The notes: generated from the letters alone by a model not told the origin. A stretch of DNA of 64,000 nt from Anticarsia gemmatalis (GCF_050436995.1 NC_134745.1:4216001-4280000); one strand, 5' to 3'; shown: positions 41,018-55,306, counted from the first letter of the stretch. Numbers and translations: made by a program.

Positions 41018-44000
41018 CACATAACTTTTTCCCATGTATATATTATTGTGCCACTTGCTTTTGCAAAAGTCTCCTCGCTAAAAACGGACAGGTCAGACCT
41101 CAAAACAAATATCGTGCAAATACTAAACTTGCTCTCCAATTATTTAATAAAAAAATCTATAGTAATTAAATTTAAGTACCTCTTTAAATGTGTAAAACAA
41201 CTCAGAACTTGAATTTGTTATCAGTAGTAACGTCCACTTATTTGTCCTTTTTAAGATTCCCGTATCAGTTGTAGCAGTATGCATAGCGGTAAGTTTTGCA
41301 TAATCCGGCTATTTGTCGGGCAAGTCCGCGCGGAGATAGCGGGCCCTCATATTTCCCAGATTATCCCACTTCTGCTGAAATACCCCGATTCACTTTAACC
41401 GTAAATCTTTGCTTTATTTAAATAGAAGTCATAAAAAAGATATTCTTACTTTGGTTAAAATTCCCTTTGGCGGAAATAAGAAAGGATGGAAACACGGAAC
41501 TCGTCTGCCTAGGGCTTATAAACGCGAATGCAAGAAGTTGCGGATTTCTGAATTTAATTTCCGTGCGTTTTCTCCAAGAGAATTCTTAGTAATATTTGAC
41601 CAGAGTAAATAAATGTACTAAAGAAGAGTATGTTGATTTTCCATTTTTATTACTAACTTTGTAACAATCCTACGTATATTAATCGACATTCAAAGTACAG
41701 TGTTTTATTTAATAGATTATTTATTTTATCTCTTTTCGGAAAAGAAATGATCTTGACCGTTTGTTTACCCCTACACCATTACAAACACAGTTCTATGGGA
41801 ACCATCAATATGTCCCAGCGCTTTATTGCTCAATAAAATAAATACAATAAATTCAAGTTTGTTTACCCCTAAAACGCGTTACGTAACAGTTTCCACACAA
41901 ACACATAAATCCTCTGAGTTCCGTTCATCCCCTCCCCTCCCCCTCTTATCAGATAGACGGACGGAACCATTTCCGTTTTGACACCATCGTAATTGTCGTG
42001 AGAGTCTGTTCCCTGATTGTTCTAAAACAATGACTTATTAATCTTGTTGTCTCGCTCACACTTCACATTTTGGGAAGAGAGGAACAAGGTGAATCATATT
42101 TTGAATCAATGTTTATTGAAGACTCGGCCATACTAAAACCAGAATTGAATAAACTCGGATATGCCATGTCGAATAATATTTTTTAACGTAGAATACGTAA
42201 TCAAATTTTCAAAGGAAGCCTTTCGAAGCGAGCGCGTTGTTTTCAGTGAATTTTTAACCGTGGGTTTGTAATTCGAAACCTAACGCAAAAGCATTCATGG
42301 TTTTTGCCGAATACCAAACGAACGGCATAGGTACAAAACTTTAGAAATGTGCTAAACATTATTGACATTTTACAAATGTAAAAAAACTTACTAAACGTAT
42401 TACTTTAAAACCATTTTGTTATTTGTAAATGCCACCTCCAAAACGCCCACATTATTGTGCTCGATAACTACATTATTATAGATGGACAGATAAGATGATT
42501 AACGATGATTTACAACATCGGTAGCACTCGGCACTTGTCAATGGTCACGCACACAACAAACTTTTTTAAAGGCGCCAGCGGCCATATTCGTTTCTTGTTT
42601 TCTTTTTTTTATAAACTTTAGTGAGTCTTAGTCCTGAATCTTAATCGAACGTGATCGGGATGACCTTTAAGATTAAATAAAAAAGTTAATTCAACATATA
42701 CAATTCAGTGTTTTAATAATACGTACAGAGCTCTGCTTTTATGCATATTTCCGTTTTCGATTTAGTGTAAGGCAGAGGTCAAAAAACGTCACTTGCTGCG
42801 AACCTTACAAACTTCACATCTTCATTCACATCCATTTTACTAATATGTCTAAAAAAATAACAATTACCTTTGATCAAGAAACGTTTAAGTTAGCAATTGA
42901 GAATTTATCAGGGAAAGTTATTGCGAGGGTTTAAATGCTGTCATTACGTATTGATGTGAACAAAATGTTTTAGTATCCCACACTCCCGCATAGCATTCAA
43001 TTTAAAAATTAAAATACTGTGTTATGACGTGTCAATAAATACTTAACATCAATTACACGCCTCAAAGCTATTACCAGGGGTGGTCTTAATTATGTCGCCC
43101 CGCTAGGGCTGTCTGCGGAAGTAGAATTATGACGAAAGTGATTAATTGTGTGTAAACAAAATCATTGTAAATGTATTGAAAATAAATGTTAAATAATGGG
43201 AATGTAGGCAACATATTTGTGTAGTAAGCTAATGTTTGAATAATAATATATAGAGGTAAACTACAACAAGTTACATCAAAACATTTATTTATGATTAATA
43301 CCAAATAGAAATATTGTTAAAACCATTTGGCGCTTGAAAGAAAGCCCGCTGTTTTTTTACCAGCTCTTCTCATTGGCGAACTTGAAGCGGTAATTTCAAT
43401 TTCTGTATAATTTTTGTCAGCATTTGACTGACCTTGATGAATATCAATCAATCAATGAATAACAAGAATTTAACCTCTGCTTAGAAAAGTGTAGTCGTTG
43501 AATCGTAGAGAATAATTGCCGATATTCACTTACAAATTACAATCAGACAATTATCACACGTCTTTAAAAAATAATCCTCACAAAAAATTCAAAGACATTC
43601 AATCCTTAAGCTTTTCGTGTTTAAAAGTCGTTTCAACCCTATTTATAGGGTCTGTTTCACACATCGTGTCATGTGAAACGCCAAGTTTTTCACCCATATC
43701 TTTATCGCGAGTTATTAATTGCGAATACCGTTTATGTCTAATTAACACGTAAAGAACGTAAATAGTCGCTCGGGAAAGGAAATTAGTCGTAGTAAAACAA
43801 AATTAATTTAATAAGGGACTCTTTTGTGAACGTTTCGTGTGAAGTTTTCTCTTATCAATGTATCGCGCATTTGTTAATTAGACAACGCGTTTGTTATTTG
43901 AAATTGTTTTGGAAAAAGGGTATTGTTTAAATGTCAGTCCTTATTATGAAAGGACTTTTATTTTATGGATTATTTTAAGGGGAAGTGTTTTTGTATGTCT

Positions 44001-44331
44001 ATATTTTTTGTCTCTACTTTTAATCTGATTTGAAAATAAGTACTGTAATACTTTGAGTGCAACATTTAAATCAGATATTTGGATATGAGAACTTTATATT
44101 CATGTTTCACAAACAAACATAGAAGCTATCTAGTAGGTAGTTAAAACGCCACTTGCTACGATCTCTACAAACTTTTTCGTTTTATTTACATCTATAAATC
44201 TTAGCATACTAGATAATAAACAAGAACATACGTTGCAAGATAAATGAAAGATACATAATATCGTTTTGAATGAAATCAACGGCTGCTTTAATGGATGTTG
44301 ATATTATTATAATATATGTATGTATAGTATA
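41018..44331. other. Gene-free region
   Basis: Short open frames only (41409-41612, 43086-43304, 43516-43752). No motif, RNA gene or named repeat was recognised. Confidence 0.55.
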
Positions 44332-44527
44332 CTAGCGGACCCGACAGACGTTGTCCCGTCTACAGGTCTTTATTTTTTAAAAAATAATTTAAAAATCATT
44401 GTCCAGCGGACAAAATTGTGAATCTAAACCATTCTCAGATCCCCTTGAACACACACAAAAAATTTCATCGAAATCGGTCCAGTCGTTTATGATTAGTTCA
44501 CTTACAGAAGAATTATATATATAAAGA
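44332..44527 (-). mobile_element. Non-autonomous Helitron-like element, third family, copy 1
   Basis: Minus strand: host A, TCTTTATATATATAATTC, ending gtccgCTAG before host T. It is 196 bp long. It shares gtccagcggacaaaattg and the tcagatccccttgaac stretch with the copy at 54488-54695. Confidence 0.75.
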
Positions 44528-44850
44528 TTTCTCAATAGTAGCTAGGAGTTTAGTAACGTGCACGGTAAATGGCAATAGGCTCGTCCCTTATTACATGGAA
44601 CTAACATTGTTCATGGCGGAACTTATTGCTCTAAAAATGATTTTGAGCGAGATCAAATCGTTCCAATATAGAAAAATAGCACTAAAATCAGAACAATATT
44701 TTGAGCGTCTTTTATAAATAAATAAATTTTCCGTTTCATATCTCCTGCAAAAGTTATTATTGCAGCTTATACTTATTACTCTAGGCTGATAGTGGGGAAT
44801 GTCCACATATTGGCCATTTAATTAACATAACTAAATCCTTCGTAGTATAT

Positions 44851-45086
44851 GAGAGCAACTTCGCTTGCGTCACATAACAGATAATTTTCCCCGTTTTTAA
44901 AACATTTTTTACTGCGGCTTTGCTCGTATTGGTCATAGCGTGGTGTTATATAGCCTATAGCCTTCCTCGATAAATGGGCTATCTAACTCTGAAAGATTTT
45001 TTTCAAATCGGACCAGTAGTTCCTGAGATTAGCGCATTCAAACAAACAAACAAACAAATTCTTCAGCTTTATAATATAAGTATAGA
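44851..45086 (-). mobile_element. Truncated Helitron-like element (family of 20116-20387)
   Basis: It carries the same tagcctatagccttcctcg segment, the (aaac)n run and the TC-start on the minus strand after host A at 45087. The CTAG 3' end is lost. Confidence 0.7.
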
Positions 45087-45296
45087 TGATTGAAATCTTG
45101 AATGTAGTTTGTTATATTTTTGTATTTGTCTCTAAAATAAAAATTGCATTTTATTATTTAAAAAAAGTGTTTGTAAACCTATACATATAATAAAATTATA
45201 ACAATCTCATGTCTGCACATTATAGATCATATTAAAGAAAAACTAAAATGGGGGGTCTTCATACAACCAACAGAAGCCAAAAATATGATTAATTTT

Positions 45297-45936
45297 TTTT
45301 GTCTGTCTGTTTGTTGTTTGCTTTTCACGCAAAAACAACTGGACGGATTTAGATGAAACTTTTTTGTTATATAGCTTCGCTAACATATAGGCTATTTTCT
45401 TTGGAAATTCGCTCTTTAGGGGGGTAGAAAGAGGGGGTAAGTTTGTATGAAACTCCGTCAGTTTTGGAGTTAATTCGATTAAAATTAATATTTCGCTACA
45501 TAGTTAGAAATTAAGAATGACGCAATAAATATTTTTGGAAATTCTGCCTTAACGGGGGTGAAAAAGTTTCTATGAAATTACGTCGGTTTTGAAGCTAAAT
45601 CTATAAAAATTAAAGTTGTTTAGCAAGCAAGTGGTCATGATCTCCTGGTAACTGTGAAAAGGTTTATAGAGAGTTTTTATAGTTTATAGAGTCGTTTTTT
45701 AGTTTTTTAGGCCTAATTCTGATCGGAAAATAGATCCACAGCTACCAGGAGATCATGACTGATTGGTGTTGTTATTTCCATATTCTGTTCTTCTAGCATG
45801 TTCAAACACGGTCGAGCGGGATAAAAAGTATCCTATGTCCCTCTCCTGGCTCTAAGCTACGTCCCTACCAATTTTCAGCCAAATCTGTTCTGCCGCTCTT
45901 GAGTTATAAGGACTTTCTTTTATATACATATATAGA
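45297..45936 (-). mobile_element. Helitron-like / repeat mosaic with a nested MITE
   Basis: The right edge reads, on the minus strand, A|TCTATATATGTATATAAAAG, a Helitron-type 5' end. The left part (ttttcacgcaaaaacaact, ggacggatttagatgaaac) resembles plus-oriented sequence found near such ends. The segment is probably composite. It is interrupted by the inverted-repeat insert at 45634-45759. Confidence 0.5.
45634..45759. mobile_element. Small MITE with 23-bp terminal inverted repeats
   Basis: gtcatgatctcctggtaac... at 45634-45656 is matched in inverse at 45737-45759 with one mismatch. The 126-bp element has a T/A-rich interior and no coding sequence. Confidence 0.75.
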
Positions 45937-45937
45937 T

Positions 45938-46122
45938 TTGTATGAGAAAAAGAAAAGGGTTATTTTTGGGATTTTTCCAGCGATAATTCTAATTTTTCTC
46001 GCCGTAAAAACCATCCTTAAACTTCAACGAACATTTAAAAAAAAGATTTGGCCAAATTGGTCGAGGCGTTGTTGAGTTATGCGCTTACCAACACATTTTG
46101 CGATTCATTTTTATATTATAGA
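45938..46122 (-). mobile_element. Helitron-like 5' end remnant
   Basis: Minus strand: host A (46123) then TCTATAATATAAAAATGAATC, followed by the gcgcataactcaacaacgcc stretch. The 3' CTAG end is not identifiable, so the left edge is approximate. Confidence 0.5.
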
Positions 46123-47409
46123 TTAGTAAAAAGTCCTTCTCGAGAAGTTCCATCCATCAGTCATACTGTGTCGACAATAGCCTGAGGATTAATACGTAAA
46201 TGTAAAGGTATCCGTTGTTTATGCCGACATTGTCGTAACATGATATTATTTACAACATTTACGTATAAAATTTGTTTCGTAATAAATGGATATACATATG
46301 TAGGACTCAAAATATAAATGGGGTAACGAGTAATTGTATTACTGGTCCCACTATATTTATTGACCGTTTGAACTTAAAAACTAAAGAAATCAAAAGGTCA
46401 ATGATTGTTGTTTGGGATTTGTAATAATGCTGCGCATTTCCCTAGAAGGATGTCTTGAAATTTTCTGTAGATCATGATACGTCTATGAATTATAAAAACG
46501 CCGCATTATAGTTTGGATGGTTACTAGGACGTTACTTCTAAGCCATCTAAGCTGTTTGTCGTAGGTAAGTTAAATATTTTGGTAATTTATGAATAGTTGT
46601 TTTAAGTCTGGTTTTGATTTAATGCGATACCTATATGTTCGTATTACATGACTATTAGCCCTTAGCGTGTATAATTTAGCCGTCTTTTCTTAACTATGCA
46701 AAGAAATTGCCAACATTAAGGGAAAAAATAAAACGTAGGTACCTAGTAGATTTTACTTACACAGTAAAATCTACATAGAGACAGAGGATTTAGAAATGCT
46801 ACTTAAAAGCCACAAAGTTTCCCTTATTACATAAGACACTCAACCTCAAATGTGACCTTAGAGTACGTTAGTTCACTTCTGCGAATAATATTCATTTGAT
46901 ATTCAGAATAGATAACATTTTTACGAGGAATTAACAAAGATTTATTGTTATTACTTACGTCTCTCAGACTTTTGCCGCTAATTTTAAGCTTAGATTATTA
47001 CTCGCTTATCTCCTAGTTATCTGATCAACCCGTGATATTTTAATTGATGTTATAAAAGTCTTGTATAAATAGATGCCTGTTTAGTATTCGATAATATCGT
47101 AAAAAGTATCCATATAAATCAATATTATATTCTAGAAATCTCCTATTAATGAAACTAGTTTAGTATTATGATTAAAAGTTTAAATACTTAGACAAATATT
47201 TAGATTGGGATTTGGACCGCGTCACTATAGAAAAAGCGATAGAGATAATAAACTTATGTGAACGGTAATCATCACCTTTAACGATATCTTATAGCACAGT
47301 CAAAAAGAAAATACTTATTTACCAATCGGAGGAAAATACTTGATTTTTTACTTGTCTTTACTGTCATGTCTTTACTTGATTTTTTTTGAGTTTGTTATAG
47401 TAACTCAAG
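46123..47409. other. Gene-free AT-rich region
   Basis: Nothing recognisable was seen beyond A/T-rich sequence. Confidence 0.6.
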
Positions 47410-47490
47410 TTACTCAAGGCCTTATCCCTCTCTCATTAAGGGAGGATACCCTTGCCCAGCAGTGAGACATTAATGGGTTATATTTTTGTT
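47410..47490 (+). repeat. LINE 3' tail-like repeat, copy 2
   Basis: It contains actcaaggccttatccctc and cccttgcccagcagtgagac followed by a T-rich stretch. It aligns with the copy at 33234-33335 and is closer to the family consensus as I remember it. Confidence 0.6.
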
Positions 47491-50400
47491 TTTATTTTAC
47501 AAAGTAGGTAAATTCATCATTATTTAATCCACTCATTAGGTTATATTTTCTACTCCAGTTCGGGCAGAAAGTCTACCTTACGTGTATCCACCTGGCCGGG
47601 AGCTATTTTCTCAACTTATTCTGCGAGCTATCGGTGACTTCGTTACAAAGTTTATTTCAAAAGAGACGCCGCGTGTAGTTTGCTTTACTCTACAGTTCAC
47701 TGAGCGATTTTATAATAGACCGTACCAGAGCCTTCAGCCTGCAGTATGTGCAAGAATATTGAAGACTAGGTGTACGGAGTTTTTAACTTAGTTTATTTTA
47801 AGTAAAATCTGGGATAGAGTCAGAAACGCTGTTTCTTTTTAGTGACATTATTAAAATTTGTTCAGCTATTTTGGGGATTATTTTCTCAAAAAATATGACA
47901 TATTTGTAATTTTATTATACTTAAATCATTTTGAGCCATCGTTACTGAACATTTAAAAGAAAAATGTGCAACTTAAGCAAACAGTTTTAAATAACACCCT
48001 AGAACTACTTCGAAAATAGCATAAAGCAATAAATAACAAAATTTAAAACATCTGTAACTAATGTGGACCTGTTAAATGGGTCGTAGGGAAGCTTAAAAGA
48101 TTTCCCCACTATGGGTCATAAAAGCTCTCAATTTAAGTCTGCCAGGACCAAACGTTATGCATTCGCACTACACGTTTTAATCCGCTACTTGAAATATGTT
48201 CAGAGTCGTTCGGAGGCGTTCGGGGGAGATCGGCAAAACTCGGGGGATTGCATCCAATTCACTGACAAGCATCTAGTTGTTGAAGATTAACGAATATCTT
48301 TGCCTTTTTTAGGGTAGTTTGCTATTAGATTGATATAGAGCTGTTGCAAATTAATTTTCTACAGCTTGGACTACGATTGTGTATCCGGAAAATGGTCATA
48401 ACAAGATACACTAGCAAATGTAGTTGATACCGTCGCCCTACAGGGAAGAAACATCGTAAAGTTAGTGTTTTCTACGTTTTATGCCTTTATACCTACGTTA
48501 ATCAAAATATGATTAATAAGAAACTGGTCGATTAAGTAATAATATTAAATAGCAGCACCATTATTATTAAGATTGTATATTTTGATAGCCGATTTCTTCG
48601 AACAAACTATTTTATTAGAATCTAATAATTATGCCGAAATATTTCTAACAATTTGACTAATGAATATTTATTTGCCACACCAAATTATTATAATAGACAT
48701 ATTTCAAATTCCTATCTACCTTATTTACATTAACACTAAAATAATCTGAATAATTCGTTTATCTAGGCATAATACATATATGTTTTACAAGCTACAAAAT
48801 AGAACAATAAATACTTTCTCAGAGCTCACCTCTAAAATAACAAGTAAGTACCTAACGTGGTGCAAAAATTCGAGTTTTGAGTCAGTCGGTCAAGTAGTGC
48901 GTAAATCAGTATTGCCTTTTATATATTTTATATAGATCTATTCCTTGCAAAAATACTTATATCTATTCCTTCTAATAGTCACACTAAAACTATACCAGTC
49001 ACACTAGTATGCTCTCTACAAAAAACAATATAGCGACGTGTCAAGTCCCCGTAGGGCAGGGTTACGAAAATTAGACCCCGGGGAGTGAACTGCATCCGAC
49101 CTGCATATGCGCCGAGCGGACGTCGCATGCACGATGTGAACAAAACAAATAACTGAGTTATTTACTCTATTGTGAGTAGTTTCAGCATTGCTTTGCGGAA
49201 TTCACGCATTTTAATAGACAAACACTGAAATAGCAATGTGTATATAATACTTCAATATTGACAATTTGAGAAGAAAGTTTTAGTTACAGTAAAAATATTA
49301 AGAAAAATAAAAGTCAACTACAAATTAACACGGCATAAACAGAATATGATACCTTGTATCTAAATGAGTTAAGAAAGACAGGCATTTATCTCTTGCAAAC
49401 GATGAACAAAAGTGGTAGAATGAACTAAAACAAGATACAAACTTAATTAAAAAAGAAGTTGCACACAAAACGCCAGTTGCAATTAAAAAACTCCGAACAA
49501 ACAGTTAACTAAATAAAAAGTGCAGATCATGTTCCGTTCTTGTTGAACAACATCCAGCAGTCGACGCATTCGCAATGAAGTTATCAAGAAATACAGGGGC
49601 CACGCGGCGGGGGCTCCACCATACCTAGCACTACAAAAAAGCTAAACAGTCGAACAGAAAATTGCGTTACGGCAAAGAGGGGTCCAAATAGTGAGTGAAT
49701 AATGCAACTGTATGAATGAATGAATGGTGAACAGTTAAAAGTTTAAACACCCTCTATTGAGGGAACAATCGGTGGCAGAAATGATAAATGTCCTACGTTG
49801 TGCTGTTGAACGGTATGAATGATTGTCCCTTATCGATTCATAGTGCAGTTGAAGTGATGAAAATTACGTTCAAGTAGCGCTAGTGCAAAATAAAAGGTAC
49901 AATGGAGATACTAACAAATGTGTAAAAAACATGTTAGGTAGCGTTAAGAGCATTAACAAAACGAACAATGATATTTAAGTCTATTCTATGTATGAGAAAA
50001 AAACTGCTACAGTTGAACTCTTGAATAATCTTTCTTATATGAATCCGTAATCAATTCTCAGAACAAATGCGTACAGTAACTCAAAGTAAACGCTACTATT
50101 ATTTCAGTTCTGTTCCTGAATAATGTATTTCAAGTACACAATGTTACCTAAGGCCTCGTTTACCATTAAACTTTGTATCTGTCTACTTGTTTTTATTCCA
50201 TTCCCACGTCAGCTATTTCATTTTATAATACGACCATGTATAACTCGTCTGAACAAAAAACTATTCCCAAGGCGCGTTCATAAAACTTTGAAGAGAATAA
50301 GGAGAAAACTAATTCTTATTCCAGCCGAGTCCACACACTTATAAGTTTCATCTGGTCCCAGGGCGAACTAGCTAGCATATTGTTATCTTGATAGCTTTAT

Positions 50401-53400
50401 TTTATTACATTTTCTAGGTTTGCAGCTACAATATTTTTGTAATTTTATTGGATAAAAGGATCGTGTGTAATAAGAGTGAAGACACGTCGGCGAATTAAAA
50501 CAATTAGCGTTTAGCAAACTTCGTTTAACGATGGACTCTAGTTTAGTTTCTGTTAGTTTTTTTACTGGTAATGTGCTCTATCTTGGACAATTGTTTTATA
50601 TCTTAATTCTTTAATACAATGAATTTTAAGTGATTTAAAAAAGTGAAAAGCCATTCGACTGCAGACTTTTATGCAAAACTTTAATGAGCTGGTAAAAAAT
50701 ATCTCACCTAGGCGAATTGAAGTGCATTAAAATCTGCGTTACTACTCTAGGTATTCACTCAATCGAAGAAGTACAATTTTCAATTGTTCGTAAGGTACAA
50801 AGAAAAGTAAGTATGAACAAAGGCCTAGAGTGGAGGCGATGGGCCGCGGCATTTACACTCGGTTTTAATCAATGAAGTTCTGAACCGATAGGACTCACCA
50901 CAAAGGAAATTATTGAGTCGGGAAATGGTGAGACTGGATGAAGAACTTGGCGCAAGTTATGGAAGGCCGATGAGGAACGTATGGAGATAGAAGACGGTAC
51001 TCATGACGCGATGCTCAGTTATCATTGGTTTGTTTGCTGGTCTTACGTTTCGTCTTTCTTTATGGGGCTTCCAGTTTTTACTCATCCTATTATTCTGATC
51101 AGATTAGCATTTTTTCCCAATAATTGTTTTTTTACGTAGAATGAAATTTATGAAAGTACCGAGTAAGTATACTAAATAAATAAATAACACGTTAAAAGAT
51201 ACTTGTTATTTTCAGCAAGTTTATTATTTGATGAAGAACCGAAAATAGGCTCGATTTATTTTAATATATTCTCAATTCTGTTATCGGCCGAAAATAGCTT
51301 ATTTATTTGAGACGGCACGAGTTAAGCTTATCCTGTTTATGTTTTTATCTCTTACAAAAATATACCGCGGCAAAACGCCAGGGTTCCGTAAACACATCAC
51401 CTTATCAAAATCGATGGAAATTTCATGTAGAACCCATGTCATCTTTTATCACTGACATGAGCAAATAATTCTATATCCGTTTCCCAATTCGGAGCTTATC
51501 GACCGTGAACAGTTGAACACTTATAGCTTTAGAGTTAACATGTTTGTGGGATTAAAATATTATATGAAGTAGAATATACTGTTAGGACAATGAGAGTAGG
51601 TTAGGTTATAGAGAAAAGAGTAACTTGAAACTTTGATTATTTGATAATTGTGCTGCTGTAGTCAGTAACACTAACTGTCACTAACTTTTGTAACTACCAA
51701 GTATACAAACGACACTAACCCTCCCTTATTATCACTTATAAATCTAAATTCAGTAATGAAACAGTCACCCTTCGATTGAATGATTAACGATCAGTTGATG
51801 AAATATATGCTTGTGTGACAGTCATTGGCAGATTGGCACTTACGTCATTCGCTGTTACCTTGCGCCTGGTCGCTGCAGCTGCACTCAAATTGTCAGACTC
51901 GTTATTGAATTGTGGCAGTCGTGAGACAGCATTCTACTCTTGTATTGATAGCTCTCATTCAATGGACGAATGGTAGAAAAATTGCTTTTCCCAACAATGA
52001 ACAGATATTTTGCTTACTTTGTCTTCGAACGCAATACTTTATTGTGTGGACGGAGCTGCACTGCATAGTGCATTAAACATTTTCTATCTTTTATGAAATC
52101 CTCTTTGAACATGGTAATAGGGGATTATAGGTAGCTTTGTTGCAGATTTATTAATCCGGAACATAAAGTACTCTTCCGTGTATTTCGCTGCCTTTTGTGA
52201 CAATATTTTACAGGGTATTAGTCTGGAAACGACGTACATACGTTAAGATTCGAAATTATCGACGATACACGTAATTTACAATTCATATATATTACTATTA
52301 CATCGTCTGTTGCCATGACTTTGTTTTTCCGTTGATGACCTACTCTTGTCTTTATATTTAGAAGCAGATTTCTTCTACATTGTCCCACCTGATACTCGTA
52401 AAATCCTTTCCAAAATGCCGTATCACGTGTAAGAGATCTGTAACAGTAAAATGCAAATTCAGTACGCAACAATGTCAAAGAAGCGTAATAAAGGAGTGAC
52501 GATTTGCACGAAATAAAGGAAAACATTCCGAGTGTTTCAGTCATAAAACTCCATAAAATAAAAAAGCTGGAATGTCATCAGGGGGAACGATCTTAGCAAG
52601 TTGTTCGTCCGACTTGAATTACTTCGCCGTCTTGGCATTCATAAACGTGATCGTAATATTTCTCCCTCAAACCACTTTGTTTTCGCGGAAGTTTTATTTG
52701 GTAATTTAGTTGGAAGAGGCAAACAAGATAGAAATGACAAAGCTGTAAATATTGCCGTCCTACTGAATTGATGATCAAGTGAAGGGTTCTTGGAACGAAA
52801 AAATATGATTTAATCTGTTGAGGAAAAAGTTGAAATTGTTTTTCGTTCTTGTAGTTTATTGTGTTACACTTCGGGCTTATTTTTTGATACAAAAAGGAAA
52901 AGGTTTTTTCGTGGAAATCTACTTAAACTTAACATATGTATATAACATGAAATTCTTTTATTTAATAAAGTCTCATGTTTTCATCCTCCTTTCTTCATAA
53001 ACGAATTTAAACGAAATATTTAATTTATTGTAAATATTTCACTCAGTTCACGGTACAGCATCATTCGTACTTTAGCACGGAATCATTTAAGCTGATTAAT
53101 CGCTCGAGTAGACTGAACGTTAACGAATTTGCTCGTTAATTCTGTCAATAACACTGATTCACTAAACACCTAAAATGGCGTCTTGATCGCTCATGCACTT
53201 CACTGGTTACTGTTTAATTTTGAAGCTGAATAAGGGTCGATTTTTCTGTCATTAGATAATTTTATTCGAGGACTAGATAGAACGTTATTTAGTTATTTAA
53301 GAAACTGATTCATTACCAGCGTTTGTTTTCCCGTTCCGTTGTCTAAGCATGAAACTTATTGCCTATTAGCATAAATGAGACCTAGATAAAGTGCTGTGCT

Positions 53401-54487
53401 CGATTTTACTAATAACTTTTAACAAGTTATTTTAAATCCAAGCCCTACATAAAGTCGTCATCATAAGTGACGACACACACGTATAATTCATATCCTTTAA
53501 ACAAATATATCAAAAGGAGCTGTTATAGAAATCCGTAGTTATAATCAGACAGGCGTCCGCGTCGCACTAATGCCGATATAAAACGTCATTATAAATCCCC
53601 TCGGATTACACCCACCGGAGGGAGGACATTGTGGAATTAGGGATGCGAGGTCACGTACTCGGAATGAAAATAACAAGCTCCTAAATGTATGAACACAGCT
53701 AAAATTTCAACTAATCCACAATTTGTCGATAGGAAATTTTATCTGATTGAGATTGAAGTGATGTCTGATGATGATAGCTTTATTTGCAGTTAACAGAAAA
53801 AAAAGTTTGTTGCGAAACAATATTAAAGCTTGGATTGGACTGTTGATTTAAGTAGTCGAAATGAGTACCTAAGTACCTTTATATACTTAAGTAATTTTTA
53901 ATCTAAAACATACTATCCCATCAAAAAAACACAATTTGAGATTAAACAAACTTGACGCATATTTAAGCAGGAAAAACACTTATTGACTGGTTTTATGGAT
54001 ATTGAGCTATTTATATAGATAACTGTTGCTATCTTTATAAATAGCTCAATGCAAAATATCAACACAAAATAAAAATAGAGCAATTCCAAGCGACATTTTA
54101 GGGGCGCGCTCGTCAAAACACAAACCTCGTCAGGGGTAGTAAACACGGGGGTGGTTTAGCGCCCCTGACTGTCGGTGACTGCCCCTGACTGCCCCTGACC
54201 CGGTGACTCGGTACGTCTCAATCGGAGTCGCCCAACTCATTAACACACGCCTACTATTGACATACGATAAGCACCCGAAATAATATGTACTTATTATAAT
54301 TTGTTCCAGTCCCGATTTGAACGGTTTGTTAAAACTTTTTGTGCGATGATTTATGTTTCAAGTTTGGTAGCAGATTGGGATGTGTTTTTTGCTGTACTAT
54401 GCAAAAAATCTCGTCGTAAATATTGTAAATACGGATTTGATTGGAAATAGACTGTTTGTTATTTAATTGTTTCTATTTTATTAAATA
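47491..54487. other. Gene-free region with minor remnants
   Basis: Open frames at 50123-50344, 52218-52544 and 52593-52892 show no family signature. A GC-rich patch sits at 49040-49140, and a short direct repeat of tgactgcccc type at about 54155-54200. A Helitron-like 5' remnant is listed at 48843-48936. Confidence 0.5.
48843..48936 (-). mobile_element. Helitron-like 5' end remnant
   Basis: Minus strand A|TCTATATAAAATATATAAAAG resembles the 5' ends of the other copies. Only about 95 bases are recognisable. Confidence 0.35.
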
Positions 54488-54695
54488 CTAGCGGACCCGA
54501 CAGACGTTGTCCTGTCTTCACGTTACTAATAAATTAAAAATTAATTATAAAAACATTGTCCAGCGGACAAAATTGTGAATCTAAACCATTCTCAGATCCC
54601 CTTGAACACAAACAAAAAAATCATCAAAATCGGTCCAGTCGTTTAAGAGAAGTTCAGTGACACACTTACAGAAGAATTATAATTATATATAAAGA
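54488..54695 (-). mobile_element. Non-autonomous Helitron-like element, third family, copy 2
   Basis: The same ends (A|TCTTTATATATAATT ... CCGCTAG|T) and body as the 44332-44527 copy. It is 208 bp long and differs mainly by small indels. Confidence 0.75.
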
Positions 54696-55262
54696 TAATC
54701 TACTGCCTGGCATACAATACGAGCGAGTGCATATTTGTTAGTTCAAAACAGAAGTTATGAGAACAATAAAATTTGTCACGATCGTAACTGATTGTTTCTA
54801 ATTACTATTTTAACGACATCGTTTTGTTTAAAGAATTTCTTTTTAGTGGTTTTTCTGTCTGTTCGTATCTATTTTCATCACATTTTAACTTTGATACACA
54901 CGTCACATTTTAAGTATGTGTCGTCGTTTGTTTAGATTTAATACTGTAAATAAAGAAATTCAGGTTCGAAACTAAACCGGAAGAAATATAGTTACATGTA
55001 AAGTAGTAAATAATAGATCTTTTATTAATAATTATACAGTATTTATTGAAAAAGCAATATAATCAATACAAACCACTAAAAATAAACAGGACAGAAATAA
55101 TCTAAAATTAACAGATGGAACAAAACCGAATCAGATCAGTACGACAATAAAAGCAATAATGTTACCGATAACAATAATGAGGGTGTTGTAACATTAGTAG
55201 CACGTGATGCAGCATGCCTGATTGCTTTCCGAACGATCACCCATAAATAAAGTCCGACACTT

Positions 55263-55306
55263 CGCCAGTCCGCCAGTCCGCCAGCTCGCCAGTCCGCCAG
55301 TCCGTT
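55263..55306. repeat. 9-bp minisatellite (GCCAGTCC type)
   Basis: Five near-identical units of cgccagtcc / cgccagctc are arranged in tandem. Confidence 0.9.
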
